Positions 22,713 through 36,207 of a DNA stretch of 64,000 bases are shown here, piece after piece. Position 1 is the first letter of the stretch, and each line of letters starts with the position of its first letter. The notes under the pieces were generated by a model. The model was not told the DNA's origin. It made no database searches and was given only the letters and a program-made list of their open reading frames with translations. Location: assembly GCA_021464415.1 (NCBI GenBank), contig CM038464.1:50822783-50886782 (forward strand), given 5' to 3'. This stretch comes from Lonicera japonica (taxonomy: Eukaryota; Streptophyta; Magnoliopsida; Dipsacales; Caprifoliaceae). The position numbers and the translations under genes were made by a program.

Positions 22713-25270
22713 GTGCAAAGTATTACACCCAAGTGTAGGCGGTCAAGTTACAGTATACTTGGGGAAGTCCAAGGTTCAATCACGAGAAGGTAAAGAACAT
22801 ATTTCTTCTAGTTATCTCTCTCAGGGGAAGAATGAAAATAAAAGAAAAAATGATGGCAATGGGAAATAAGGAAGAAAAATGAAACTAAATTAACTACTAA
22901 TTAACTTAAACTAAAAGTAAAAGTAAATATAGTCCTAGGGTGCAAAATTAAAGGGAATCCACAAGCGCAGTTTTCTACCTAAAATGTTTCCTAAATGTAC
23001 TAAAGGAACCTGCAATTTAACTAAAAATAAATAAATAAAAGAAAATAGGGTACTACTTAAATAAATCATAATATTAAACGAACTTAAATCAACAAGAAAC
23101 AAATGTCAGGGGTATCCGTAATTAAGGAGTACAAAACTAGTCTAATCGGGTAATCCAAATTTTAGTTTAAATAAGATTTTTCACTAAAGTTCAGCTCTTA
23201 GACCTTTCAACCATCTAATTATATTTTTACTACAAGTATATCATAACCCATACATGACAAAGACTATATAGACTAGCTTTGAACAATATAATTCGATAGT
23301 GAAGCTTTTTGACTTTGAAAAGTCTAATTTGGAACATAATATTGCTAGTGCGTGATAAAAATAATCCAAGTTAATTAAAATTCTCAAAAATTAATATCTT
23401 AACAATCTTATAAGGTTTAAATATGTTTGAACATGATTCAAATCAAAATCGTCTTAAAAAGAACGCCGAAAGTCAAAACTAGCATTTTTTTCGGCACTTA
23501 CGTGAATAAATACCAAAACAGTGCCAACTCATCTAATTTACTTAAGAAACTAACCTAACTAATTATAAGATAAAGACCATCCTCAAATCAACCACGTTAG
23601 GATTTTGGTGCAAAAATCCGCGAATTGACGTTTTACGATTCTTAATCAGATGGAATTTCTGAGCTAAATTATGGAAACATATTTTTAAGGCATGCAAAGA
23701 TAAGAAAATACTCATACATTCAGTAGGTGACCTATAACCAATGAAAAAATCAGATTCAAACCTAAATTGGATTACATTTAAAGATTAAGTTTGCATATTT
23801 CATTACAAACCCCTAACAAGCGATTTAGCTAGACATATTCAAAGTAAATATGCAAAAAAGCTTATAAATTATGAATAATAGTACAAAAATATATAATAAT
23901 ATATATAATTAAATTTGAAAACTTTTGATTTTAGAATTTCTCAATTCCGATTTAAAACGAAAATTTTATGCTTAAAACAGTAAACAGACTCAAAACAGAC
24001 ATAAATTGAAGAAATTCGAATAAAACCCTAAAAATTTTGGAAAATAATATTTCTAATGATCAACAATGAATCACATATGAATAGCATTAAATAATGATAA
24101 ACTATTTGAATATAGAACGAGAAATAAGCATAAATCGATGAAATGCCGACAAATTGACAAAACAGATATATAAACCTTAGAACTAGCCCCTAAAACGAGG
24201 GTTTAGGGTTAATTCCAGAATATATAAGATCCCTAACAACTAATCTATGAATATCTAAGCAAACAAACAATTATAAGCAATTGAATTGAAAGAAATTAGA
24301 AAACTATGGTTTACCGGGATAAAGAACAGCAGTTGCAATTAAAACTTGATATAATGATGAATTTAATCTTGATTACATCAATATTTCAGTTTCAATATGC
24401 CATAAACAAATTAAATTAACAATTATTTTGAAGAAAGAAAAGAAAAATCACTCAAGGTTCGATCAACAGACAAGCGCAAAAACTCCTAGAAAGTTACGGT
24501 GCTCTCTGCCTCTCTATTCTATCAATTCTAAAGTGTGGCGTACCCAACAAGTATCACTGGTCGTGGGTTGGATGATCCTTAAAAAAACGGGTCGAAAAGA
24601 ACCAAAAACCAAAAATAGGCCAAAAAAACAAGTGGGGGATTGATCCTCATGTATTTTATTTTTATTTTTTTTCTTTTTCTTTTGGTCGCTTCATCTTTTA
24701 CTCATAACTTTTTGCTCTGAATTTTTATTGACGCACCGTTTTCGCCTACACGTAGGTAATTTAAAGCTCTACGATTTTTATTTCTAGAGATTTCTTTAAA
24801 TTCCTATTGTAGAAAAACTTTAACGAGTTATAACTTTGAGCTTCTTACGGCAGTTCTCGATTTTGCTCGAAAACTTTCAGAATTAATTTAGTTGAGCTTC
24901 TTTCCTCTTGGAATCACTCTTGAGCACTTGCATTCACTTCATTCATGCTTGGGGACTTGCTTTTCTCTTCTTGCTAGAGCTTTGGGGGTAGTTTGTGGAG
25001 TTTTCCTCGCCTCGGGGCTTGGAATGGATTTTGACTTCTTCAGACTTTCTTCTTGTACTTTTCAGCTTTCAACCTTCTATCTTGCATGTTTCTACTTTCA
25101 ACCTTAAATCTTGCATAAAATCTCAGTTGCTTAACCACTTTAGGCCTGCAAAATGGCTTAATAACACATAAATGCAATGCAATGCCTTCTTTCATGCTTA
25201 AACTCAATTTACATGCAATTTTCGGTTTTAGACGGTAACTAGAAGCTAATTGAGCCTTGTTTAAGGGATT
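22713..25270. mobile_element. Possible large non-coding retroelement remnant
   Basis: Starts near CCAAGTGTAGGCGGTCAAGT and AGTCCAAGGTTCAATCACGA, sequence types I associate with long non-coding repetitive elements of eudicots. It ends with a stretch of short conserved-looking words (CATAACTTTTTGCTCTGAAT, TTTCGCCTACACGTAGG). I found no coding domain and no LTR pair, so the identity is tentative and the ends are approximate. Confidence 0.25.
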
Positions 25271-27930
25271 AAAAATGCAATTTATGTGCTCAATCATCCA
25301 TGACAATATAAAGATTAATGACAAGTAAAACTATAAAGGGCTTGATGACAAGCAACTCTTTTATCATTATGTGGATAACAATATACCATACATGTAATAA
25401 ATATCTAATATGCATTAAATGCATATATTTGATTATGATAAATGATGAGTCGTAATGTAGGACTTCTTCCTTCATTCTTATTAGATAGAGTATAATTAAG
25501 TTAGTTGATTTATGAGTTAACACGTACCTCTACAAGTAGGTCGCTGGAATAGCTTTGAAAGTATTTATGCATATCTGTTAAAATGCGGGGCTCTTCAACT
25601 TCACTGTTATCCACCATGTGTTAAAGTACGAAGGCCTCCACATTAAATGTCACGTGAATGTCATACAGTGATCTGAAATGAACAACTTTGTATGCCTAGA
25701 ATAAAATTGATATTTTACCCTATAAATGCCATTTCATATTAGTAAAGACACAGACTAATTAGACAATGTTCTCTGTTTTTTTCTTTTATCAAGCACCTAA
25801 GGTATTTCTAATAGACAAATCGTGGAAATATTCTTAAAATTTTGTGATATTGATCTTGTTGATACACGTACAAGTAGTCATCTTGATGAATAGAGAGAAG
25901 TATTATCATTTCTTGTGGAAAATAAAGAATACAAATAGATTTTTAATTTAATAAATTTTCAAATGAAAACCTCTTATTTTAAAATTATGAGAGAATAATT
26001 CAATTGTCGGCAATAATTTATAGCGCATTGGCAAGTATTATTCAATTGCCATCTAGCCCACCAAAGAGTAATTTTAGAAAGAATCAATATTAAAATTTAA
26101 AAATAATTCAGTTGATATAACACTAACGCTTTGGTGGGTCACTCCATCCATTAACTCATATCACATTATGTGAGTTACTTCTTTGAATTACAATCCTAAA
26201 TCCCTCTGAAATTATTATTGATAGTCATAATTAGGAGAGTAAGATATAGTAAATTTAAGTAATTCAAACTATATATCTTTAAAAAAATAGGTAAAGAGTT
26301 TGGGCAACACTATCATAAGAGCAATTTTATTTTAATTTAAAAACAATAAAGATAAGATAGTTTCTTCTTAAAAAACAAAAAAGAATTATTCTAGCAATAA
26401 TAAACCAGAGAGAGGGAGAAAAAATCCAGTATCCTAGGAAAATGTACTGGCAATTTATGAATGTAAAAGGGCTAAAAAGGCCAAAATCTTTTGGGGCACA
26501 TGACTGAGTTTGAAGAATTTGTGGAAGAGGCCCCCACACTTTAATATTGTGGTTGTGAAAAAAGTGATCAAAATTATCATTACCATATGACCTATTTATT
26601 GCAAATTAGTTTTGGAAATCCATCATTTACCAAAACAAGTCAATTCTCTCATCTTCACTGATTACCTAAAATTTCTTACTGTCTCTCTATGAATCTATGA
26701 TCACTCTACTCATTAATTAGATAGATATTTGTAGTAATTTATTTTTTCATAAATTTGTTGTATATATAATTTCAATTTTTTTTTTTGTTTTAAGCATTGC
26801 TTATTAGATAAGTCATCATATCATATAATATAGTTAGCAAAACTCACTACATCCATCATATTTATGCTTCATTGTTAATAATTTCTAATATAATGTAATA
26901 TATAATATTTTCTAATATCTAATATGTATGTTTGGCAAATATAATATCTAATTTAATTTATAATATTAATTAATATCTAATATTCAAAACTCTTTCAATA
27001 GAAATCTTTATTTTTTTTAAACATTTTTTTTATTTTCTTTGTTGAGTGCTCCCCCAAAAAAAGGAATAAGAATCTACTATCCAAATTTTATATAGAAAAA
27101 AAAGATAAAAATTTATCACTAATCTCTTCTATGCACAATCAAACTCACTCTCTCTCTCATAAAACAATTTTTGAAGAGATATTTCATTTTAATTTAATCG
27201 TGTTTGAAATTGAAATTAACTTTTATGAATTGATTAAATTCATTGTTAAAATCATTTGAATTGCTTTAACAGATTTGTATTAAATTACCATTTAATTGGG
27301 AATTTAAATGGTGTGATGGCTACCAATTGAATTGGTTTTTATGTCTACCCCAATTAAATAGTTTTTATGATTATCGAAACGATAACTTTAATTTTTAGAA
27401 GGTTATATATTGAGAGTTCTGCCTTTCATTTTATGCTAAGTCATGCAAAGACAAAATTCATCCAAAGAAAATTATTTTCACTCCATGTTTTTTAAGCATA
27501 TTATTTCTTAATTTGTAGTGTTATTCCAGTTTATTTTTGCAGATGTATATATAAGTATTTAACTTTCCATATTTACTCATATCTCTAAACATTAGTATTT
27601 ATATATTGAAACATTTAGCCTTCCGCATGTATTCCTCTAAAACCTCCCAACGCCCACTCAACTCTAATATAAACCCAAAAGCCCTCTCTCTTTGTTTCAT
27701 TTCAGTGTAACGACTTCCTACAATATTGTTTTGTAATTTATTCTTTCTTTGTTATAGTTGATTTTTATATCTTTCATATCCTAACCCATACTTGCTTAAA
27801 TTGTATATAAACTTCTTCTTTTCTTTTCTTTTTTCTCTATCAATGGTTCTCTCTTCTTCTGTAATATGGTAGGTTTTTTTTTTAGTTAAGCATATGACTT
27901 TCTCTCATATGAATTATTAATCCAATAATC
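25271..27930. other. AT-rich intergenic stretch
   Basis: No gene seen. At about 27620-27850 there is a less AT-rich patch with TATAAACCC followed by pyrimidine-rich text and ATGGTTCTCTCTTCTTCTG. It resembles the start of a gene, but no exon can be followed downstream before the solo LTR candidate at 27931. Confidence 0.4.
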
Positions 27931-29223
27931 TGTTAGAATGATATACTAAAAGCTATTGTTTTATTATTATTATTGGTTTTGATATGTTATATAAACTCGA
28001 TTTTGCTATTTTAATGAGAATCTTTATGTGCAATTGTTGTATTATGCAAAGTGTGTCCTTTATTACATGTAATAAATTATTTGATGTGTCGAATTTAGCT
28101 TACACACAAAGAATCATATCATTAGTTCTTGTAGGATATAAGTTTAGTGGTTCACAGTTTTAGATGAAATTGTACACCCATCAGTATGATTGTAACACAA
28201 GTTTTAGTAGTGTATCTTAACTGCAAGAAACAGTATAGTTTCAACTCGTTGTGCTAATACACTTTGTATGTATTGAACATGACCAGTTTGGGTCAATTGT
28301 TTTTATACTGATTATATAAAACAATTTAAAATCTCATAGTTATTATGATTGCCTGTATTCTTAATCTTGAAATAACTGATAACAAATATAACTGATAGAC
28401 ATATATATGTAGTATTTGTTATCAGTTATTTTGACTCATTAAGAGTGAGATTTATTTATGAATCAATAAACTATGTCCATTGGATAACAATATTATATGT
28501 ATGATGAATATTAATTGTTAATGAAATTCATGTCTCGGTATAAGAATTAATTATAACTCCTTGAGAAACTTATAAGTTTTGATTATATCAAACCTTACAA
28601 GTGGATTGTGCTAATCTGATATGTCAAATAAGTTAAGTGGTAAGCTCAAGAATTAAGAAATTATTTAAATATAATTATCAGTAATTTTTTTAAAATGATA
28701 ATTATCTATTATCTTAACATGAGGAAAATAATAAGCATTTAATAACAAAGAGCTCGAAATATAATTTTGAGATGAGAACGTGAGTGCAATTATAATTCTT
28801 TAGTGGTGTGAATTATAATTTATGAAATAAATTAATTCATAATTAGGATTTCAGCTTTCCGTAGTAAGTCCGACACTTATTTCTTCTTAAGGTCCATATC
28901 GTAACCATATATATACGCCGTTCTTAGCCCTTCTCAATAACATAAGAATTCTCACCAATTTAGATTTTGTGCCATTAAGAGAAGATGAGAAAATCTTGGT
29001 AATACCACAGCCCATACTCAATGCAAAATTACACGGTAGAAAGAATATGATAAAAGATCGTGAGGTTCCATCGAGACCGTGTTCTCGATTCGTCTATACC
29101 AACTCATGTTCGTACTGAGACGAGATCAAATTAGAGAAATCTCAAAAGTAAAATCCGATTCTGCACTAGAGTTTTACATAAAAAAATTATTCGGTCTATA
29201 CGCAATATTAAACGATCCTAGCA
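27931..29223 (+). mobile_element. Candidate solo LTR of a large Copia element
   Basis: Begins TGTTAGAATGATATACTAAA and ends ...AAACGATCCTAGCA, about 1.29 kb. The internal text (GACTCATTAAGAGTGAGATT, CAGCTTTCCGTAGTAAGTCC, TCTCGATTCGTCTATACC) resembles long LTRs of plant Copia elements. No primer-binding site follows it and no second copy is in the window, which suggests a solo LTR. The flanks TAATC and TTAAG do not match, so a boundary may be off or decayed. Confidence 0.5.
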
Positions 29224-30399
29224 TTAAGTTTCTATCATAATCAAAAAGTTTTTGATATATATGTACAATTTCGTTTGATATGTCATTACAATTTGTCCAA
29301 AAAAAAAATTCTTTTGTTCTACAAATAAGGCTTTTTTAAGAACTTTCATTTTTTTTGAAATCAATATATAGTTTTTATGAGTTACCATGGAAATTGAATA
29401 TGATTTTAGCAAAACCCTTGAAGCAATTAAAATTTATTGCTTTGCTATATAGCTTAGTTTGCATGTTCTATTACTTTTTATACGAAAATTAAGATTTCAT
29501 CTCTCTTTATTGACCTTCTTCTATGTAAAGATTTACAAGCAATTTTGCATAAAGAAGTATGTACACTTTTTATTATATTATGATATATAATTGATTTTTT
29601 TTTCTATTATATATAATTTTCATATATATATTTCAAATTTTAATAAATAAGTTGTTATTGATTATTCACTTATGGTTGAACACAATAAAATTATTTAAAA
29701 ATACTTATACTATACTTTGTCTAAAAAAATGAGTTATAAAATATATGCGCATCTTGCAGACTATACATATACTTGTTGTATAAAATAGAATCGTTGTATT
29801 TTTTAACAACCATATATTGGCAAGGTCAAAAAAAATGACAAAAATAATATCTTACTTTAATACTTTGATGCACTACGTGTATGTGTAATTCTTTTTCGAA
29901 AAACATAGGGCCGTGTTTAAATATGCACCGTCCCATTCTTAATATTGAGCGTGTATAGTGCCATTTTTTTGTACATACACATGTTATGTATATGTATACA
30001 CGTATGGTCCAAATCTAGTACGGACCGTCCATATAAAGATAGACTCTTAACTATGAATTTTTATCACCAAATTATTTGTAAATATTTTTACCAACAAAAA
30101 TTAATCGTTCCAAATGCGGCCCATATACAAACAAGCCGCAACAGATTCTCACTGTATATATATATTGAGTTATAATGATGAAATGTGAAGCCTCGAGCCT
30201 TCCCGTTATTTTTATATGTCAACCAACACTTATCATAATGTTACAAAGCTATGGATACGTTGTGTCATTTATGAATGACACTCTATCTGACATAAGATCA
30301 CAATCTTGCAGGAAAAAAAAATAAGACCACAAGGAACTATCTATTACGCCATTCGCCTCGCCAAAGCTAATAGGGTATATTTGGCATTTTTTTTGCTCC
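29224..30399. other. AT-rich intergenic stretch, nothing recognised
   Basis: Low-complexity AT-rich DNA with several TATATA runs. No gene or delimited repeat found. Confidence 0.5.
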
Positions 30400-30407
30400 A
30401 CTACAAC

Positions 30408-31019
30408 AAGGGCCGGCAATATTTGACACAACACGCTAATCCGACACGAAATTAGCAGGTTTGAGTCAAGCATAAACAGGTTCAGGTCACTTCTAGGTCT
30501 GACACGTTTAACCTGCAATATAATCGGGACGTATTGACTCGCAGTTAACACGATTTTTTTTGTAACTATATATATATATTATTTTACCATCTTGCTTGGA
30601 CAATTAATATTCTTATTTTGAATAGTGGTAATAGATGAGTAGTGGCAATTAACACGATTATGTTTTTGCTTTGGTGATGGAATGCTATTTATTTTGATTA
30701 TAAATTATTATTATTATATTATTTTGATTAAATATTGAATTTTGGTATTGGGTGATACTTATTATTATTTATTAAAAATTTAAAATTATTATAAAACAAG
30801 TTAATTATGTTTACATGAGACTTAATTGTCATTATAATCTTAAAAGGTTAATCGTGTCGTGTTGAGTTGCAATAACACGACATGTTTATTAAACGGGTTA
30901 GTCAGGTTGTGTTGTATAAATTGTAAATAAACAGATCGTGTTCGAGTTGACACTAATATTGTAATACTTGTATGTTGATACGACCCGAATACGACACCTG
31001 AACCTAAATTGCCAGCCCT
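30408..31019. mobile_element. hAT-type miniature element, 612 bp
   Basis: Termini AAGGGCCGGCAAT and ATTGCCAGCCCT are inverted repeats of the GGGCTGGCAAT class. CTACAAC flanks both sides (30401-30407 and 31020-31026), a 7 bp match within an expected 8 bp duplication. The arms repeat ACACGA/TCGTGT words (CGTGTCGTGTTGAG, CGGGTTAGTCAGG), typical of this hAT family. No open frame. Confidence 0.7.
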
Positions 31020-31265
31020 CTACAACTTAAAAAAAGCTAATAGTATTAACTTCAGACAATTATTTAACCCAAGTGAAATATATTGTGTCACCTCACTTTG
31101 ACACACCTAGGCAACAAAATGTGTATCGTCACAAGTAAAATAATTTGCTTTGTGTGACAATTAATGTCGGCATAAATTTTAAAAGCAACTTAAGGTGACA
31201 TATTGTGTCATCCCAATGGATTATATATACTTTTGTGGAGCAAAATTTTTAAAATTGATAAATTA

Positions 31266-31575
31266 AGGTTCCGTTTAATAGTAACATAGAAAATGAAAAT
31301 AAAAACAACTAATTTGGGTGAAAATATGGAAAATAAGTTGGGGCATACGGTAAAATACTCTCCATTTCATACTCATTTTTATAAATATATATCCTCTATC
31401 CTCCTTTAATATTTTGTAGAAAAATTTTCTCCATCATCACCCAAAAAAAAATTTTTCATGGAAAAAAGCAAAAAGTAAAAATTAATCTCACCACATACCT
31501 CAACTTATTTTTCATCATCTCATCTAAATTAATTATTTTTCTTTTCATTTTCCATTTTGCTATTAAACAGAACCT
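31266..31575. mobile_element. Miniature element with long terminal inverted repeats, about 310 bp
   Basis: Left AGGTTCCGTTTAATAGTAAC and right TTTGCTATTAAACAGAACCT are inverted repeats, continued inward by GAAAATGAAAATAA/TTTTCATTTTCC. TAAATTA directly precedes and follows it. Same internal layout as 4031-4267 and 45790-46083. Confidence 0.65.
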
Positions 31576-31787
31576 TAAATTATCCACTTTTATACTACCT
31601 TTTTGGCTTTAGCGTCGGAGATCGCCTTACATCAATTCAGTTACCCATCATTAAGGGCTTTTTCCCCAAACAACTTGTTAGCTCATGATCAGGGTCCTGT
31701 TGGTTCATATGCAACATGTTTTAATCTGTTACCGACAGCACACTATAAGGTAAATTGGTCAGAATTTCCTTCCACTAACGTTACATT

Positions 31788-32548
31788 TGTTAGAAACTTT
31801 ATATGATGCAAATTTAATTCTGTATTCCGAATTGATAATAATCAAAATTAAATCGACTCTAAAACCGAGTACTGTGATATCCACAGTCTCCTTAAAACAG
31901 TTACGCCGCCCCTCGGTAGTTTGGAGGCTGCCGGACGACGTCTGTTTCCCAGGATGAAACGGTACTTCAGTGTTACCTAAGCACCTCGGTACACTGAACG
32001 AACTGAAGACGTTAGAATCTTACCACCGGAGAAGAAAACCTACAAGCTAGAACAAAAGCGAAGGAGGTTCAATGGAGAGAAAATTTTTGAATTGTCGAAT
32101 TTTGGTTGTGTACATTGGAATTAGCCTGCAAAAGGCTCGCTTTTTGGTCCGCAGGTGCGGGCACACATGAGCCACCATGGTTCTAGGCTTATTTCGGTCC
32201 ATGATTTGCACCCCCCCTGCGCCTGTGTGCGCGAGAGAGAGCCTCTTATCTTGCCTCATTCAATAAGGCATTCTCATGAGCTTAGTTATAAACTCATAGA
32301 ATTTTTTCCACTTTTCCTATGTGGGACTTCCCACTTTCATTGCATTTTTCTATTTCAACTTGCTCACTTTGAGTGACAATTACTCATTCACCACTTAACC
32401 ATTTTGAGCATGTAAATACACGATTTCAATGTACTCACGTAGGAGAACACGAATATATTAAGAACTTTTACATCCGAGTGCAAAATCTTATTACAATTTT
32501 GCCCTCAAAATGGTAGAAAATGTGTTTTCTAATACCCATTTTCTAACA
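31788..32548 (-). mobile_element. Solo LTR, 761 bp, perfect 5 bp target duplication
   Basis: On the plus strand it starts TGTTAGAAAC and ends TTTTCTAACA; the 5 bp ACATT lies directly on each side (31783-31787 and 32549-32553). In LTR orientation (minus strand) it begins TGTTAGAAAATGGGTATTAG and contains TGGGAAGTCCCACATAGG. No internal element region remains, so it is the product of LTR-LTR recombination. The GC-rich part at 31870-32050 (CCTCGGTAGTTTGGAGGC) belongs to it and is not a gene. Confidence 0.88.
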
Positions 32549-32553
32549 ACATT

Positions 32554-34233
32554 TCAACCCTGCAAATTACTTTCACTTCACCACTCCCAATCATAGATTA
32601 GGCAAGCAGGTTAGTTCAAATGATGAAAAATTAAATGTCTTCCAAAATTTGGAACCTAAAGTAATAGTAGTGTTGTGAAATGCTCAACAAATTAATACAT
32701 CATTTCATTTTGGCGGAAACTAATACTGCTTTAGCAATCACAGTTCTGAGTCCCGTCAGACAAACAAAAGGATTGAGATATTCTTCCAATATGCGTCAAT
32801 TATTCAGATACGCATATATTATGGATTAAGAAAGATAGTAATGAAGAGGATCTAAATCTGAATTCAGACATTCTGTGAGAATCCAAGTACATTTATCACA
32901 TTCTACGTGAACTAGAAAGTACACAAGAATGAAATCCTACAAACAAATAGTGGAAAGTGGTAAGCTCATACTTCATTTAACATTCAAGGGATTTTGAACA
33001 CACCATCTTTCTCCCCCATTTTTGGCCGGTCGAAGACAAAGTGTACACCTAATCCGTATTAAGAACGTAAAAATAAAAAATTGAAATACAAGAAAATACA
33101 ACAGAGAATGAAAATGAAGTAAAAGATTAACAACAATAAAAATAATCTACAGCTTTAAGTCTGAGTTGGCAGTTTAGATTCGTTAGGTGAGAGTGAAAAA
33201 GGATAAGAGAGGTTCCACCAAGATTTAAGCTGTCCTCCAACGCACTGACAGCCTTCAATTCCTGTATTATATATATAAACAAACGCATGTGAAGGTTCCA
33301 CAATACTTCCTGTCATCTTATTATAATAATTATTATTATCAATAGTAGTACAGTAAAACATGGTAAGCCTTCGATTGCATGTGTGAGCCCACAGGCTACC
33401 ATTCCCTTCTACTACCTGTCTCTAAATCTTATCCCTTTTATCAAAACAGGTGGAAGTGGGCCTGTAGGGCTGGCAAGTCATTGTAACGACCCAAATCCCA
33501 CATTAGTACATTAGTAGTGTGTAATGGGTAGATTTCGGCTTATATGTGGATTCAGTGACCTAAATAATAACTTGGGCTAGTCATTTTGAGTGAGGTTTTT
33601 TTGCCACGACAACCTAAGTCGAGGCAACAGGCCGAGTCCTCTTGTTGACTTGCGGAGTGCTAATATCTTTTTGTAGTTTATTGAACTTCTAAATAATCTA
33701 TCGTTTGGTCTCTCTCGTAATCGAGTAACCAACAAACAGCTGAGTATTAGTATGAAACCATGGCTTTGAACCATGCAATGGGGGGTATCATGTCTAAAAT
33801 CATGTGAAATTCGGCTCACTTCATGCCTGAGCTACTTTATAGTCGTGACTCGTGTATACTAAGGGTCAAGATTTATACTAGTACTAGATATGTAACTTTA
33901 TGGCCAAGTTCAATTCAGCCATTTAACTAAAGCGTGTCTAAAAGGTCAACCCCCTAATGATGTACATAGCAGATCCTAAGCATGTCTAAGACAAAAGCCA
34001 ATCCATTAACGACCCTAACCCGTTAAGGCCCTGGAGAAATGCTCCCAGCTGTGCCTAATAATGTCAACATCTTTGAAATCAAGGTGAAAAGCCACTGCAA
34101 TAAATTTTAGCCTCTACTCATACTGGTTTTCAGTTTTACACATTATGCTACTTGGAAAATGTAATTGTCTATGAAGAAGAATTAGTTTTTACCCCCATAG
34201 AGTTTAAAGTTGCATCTTTCTTCCAACAGTAAA
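32554..34233. other. Intergenic DNA downstream of the PIRL gene
   Basis: No gene recognised. At 33480-33840 there is text of a common plant repeat type (TGTAACGACCCAAATCCCAC and GGGCTAGTCATTTTGAGTGA) that I could not delimit. The part next to 34233 probably includes the PIRL 3' UTR. Confidence 0.45.
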
Positions 34234-36207
34234 TCAGGCTTTCACATAGTCCATTCCATTGCGCTTCCGTTTATTAGATTTTGAAAAAAAACAAATCTGA
34301 GACGTCCACGATTTCTTCTCCTTCACTGGTGCTGCCTTTACTTCCCTCTGTGCAACAAGTTCGGCCATGTACTGAACAACAGCCTGAAGTGAAGCAATCC
34401 TCAGTTAAATCCCAAACCTAACAGATAAAACTTCGATACTATAAAAGAAAAAGAAAATTACCTGTGAACCCTTTTCAGTTACATCTCTTGGTGGCACTTC
34501 AAGAGGATTTCCTTCAACATTTAAGACACGCAATTTCGATAGCATCCTAAAAGAATCTGGAAGGACTCTTATCTGGTTATTGCTCATATCCAACTCTTCT
34601 AGCATCTCAAGGTTACCAATGGACCGTGGAAGGTATTGCATATCAGCAAAATTGTTGCTAATGTTCAACTTTACAAGTGTCGTAGCAAAACATAAGCTCT
34701 CGGGCAGAGACTCGAGCTCGTTGAAACTCATATTAAGCTCCTTCAAGCTCGATAGAGACGCCACCGTAGTAGGCAACCTATTGATGTTATTATACCGAAC
34801 TGACAAAATTTCCAGTGTCCCTATTCGGCCTACAGCTTCTGGGAGGGCTTTGAGGCGGTTATAGTCTGCACGAAGCTCTGTTAGTGAGGTACACTGACCA
34901 ATGGCATGAGGAATTTCTTCAATATCATTGGTCTCTATGATCAATTTCTTGAGACTGACGAGGGACCCGATTGTTTCAGGGAGCACAGGGAGCCGATTTG
35001 AGCTCAAATCGAGCTCTTGAAGACGCACTAATCTTCCAAAGGTGGAAGGCAGAGAGGTCAACTGGTTCCCCCTAAGATCAAGACAGACCAGTCTAAGGAG
35101 ATTTCCAATAGTCTCTGGGAGTTCACTGATTAGGTTTGAATGCAAATCCAACTTGGTCAGGGATGAAAGACCACCTATGGTGGCTGGCAAGGCCACAATT
35201 CGATTCTCGGACAAATCCAATGATATCAAACTTGATAGCTTCCCTATTGAATCAGGTAGCCATTCGATTTGATCCGTCAACTTCATCTGAAGATTGAGCT
35301 CTTTAGTCCCCTTTTTAGATGATACTTCAATCAAACTAGCAAGCTTTATCAGACTCAATTTCTCACCATCTTGACCTACAAGAAGAACCCATATTTCAGT
35401 CCATAAGTCCCCAAAGTTTGAAGCACATATCTACACATCCATCATCAAATTTCAACTAGCAAATGTAAAGGAGCCTGTGTATCTTAAATTTAACAAAAAC
35501 CCAAAAGGACAAAAACAGAAATAAATGCAGATAATGATTCAAAATTCACCTGAAGTGATTGCTGGTTTTAATGTAGAATCCAAGATCTGAGGCTTTGAAA
35601 CATCCCCAGATCGAAGCCCATCACCATAAAATGTAGTCTTAGCCTTTTTCAAATAACTATCATCTCTAGTAAACATATCCTTGGCCCTAACAGGCTCTTT
35701 CTCAAAGTATAAGCTCGAAGACGTGGCCACCTTAGTGGCAGCAGTTGCACTCGAAGAATTGTAACCAGAACCCGAATTTGCCAAAGACAAACTACTCAAA
35801 TTAGCCGACGAAGTGGAAACTCCGGACTGAACAGAATTGGATGCTGAACCCGAACCCGAACCCGAAGGAACGCATTTTGAAGCTCTCTGAATCAAATCAT
35901 CAAACACCAAGTGTGCATTCTCGAGATCCAGCAATTTCATAGCCTCCTTCTTCTGTTCTTTGCTCTGAAAGTGCACCAAATTCCTCCTCATCTCTTGTAA
36001 AATCATGAACAACTCCTCTGGAACCTCGATGCTCTTTGTTTGCCTAGCAATGGCATCGAATCTCGCCTGGTCCTCACTCTCAACGTTACGAATCAACACT
36101 TGTGCAGCCTCAACCTCTTCAATCCCCGGCCTAGCCGGCAGAGATTTGTGAATTCTCATTATCTCTTCCACCACATCTTCTATTGACTTCGGCGATGAAA
36201 ACTCCAT
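34234..36207 (-). CDS. Plant intracellular Ras-group-related LRR protein (PIRL class), complete
   Basis: Cytoplasmic leucine-rich-repeat protein of the plant PIRL family, related to animal Ras-binding SHOC2-type LRR proteins; its members act in plant development. Exons on the minus strand: 36207-35550, 35375-34462 and 34383-34234. All junctions are GT-AG (donors GTGAAT and GTAATT; acceptors TTGTAG and CTTCAG) with matching phase, and the total of 1722 bases gives 573 residues plus TGA. The start is ATG at 36207; an in-frame TTG three codons upstream is not needed. The N-terminal 200 residues begin MEFSSPKSIEDVVEEIM and include LPARPGIEEVEAA and DDLIQRASKCVP. A low-complexity Ser/Gly/Ala linker follows. 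The rest is about ten to twelve 23-residue LRRs of the LxxLPxxIGxLxSLxxLDLSxN type, then EVPPRDVTEKGSQAVVQYMA and a Lys-rich tail. The order fits the PIRL4/PIRL5 subgroup; I do not choose between them. No lesion seen. Confidence 0.93.

Noticed and set aside
24428..24643. Lysine-rich 71-codon frame
   Set aside because: No family resemblance, no exon context; lies in AT-rich repetitive DNA.
31870..32050. GC-rich block as a possible exon
   Set aside because: It lies inside the solo LTR delimited by the ACATT duplication.
34580..35272. Plus-strand frames opposite the PIRL gene
   Set aside because: They are mirror frames of the leucine-rich-repeat exon on the minus strand.
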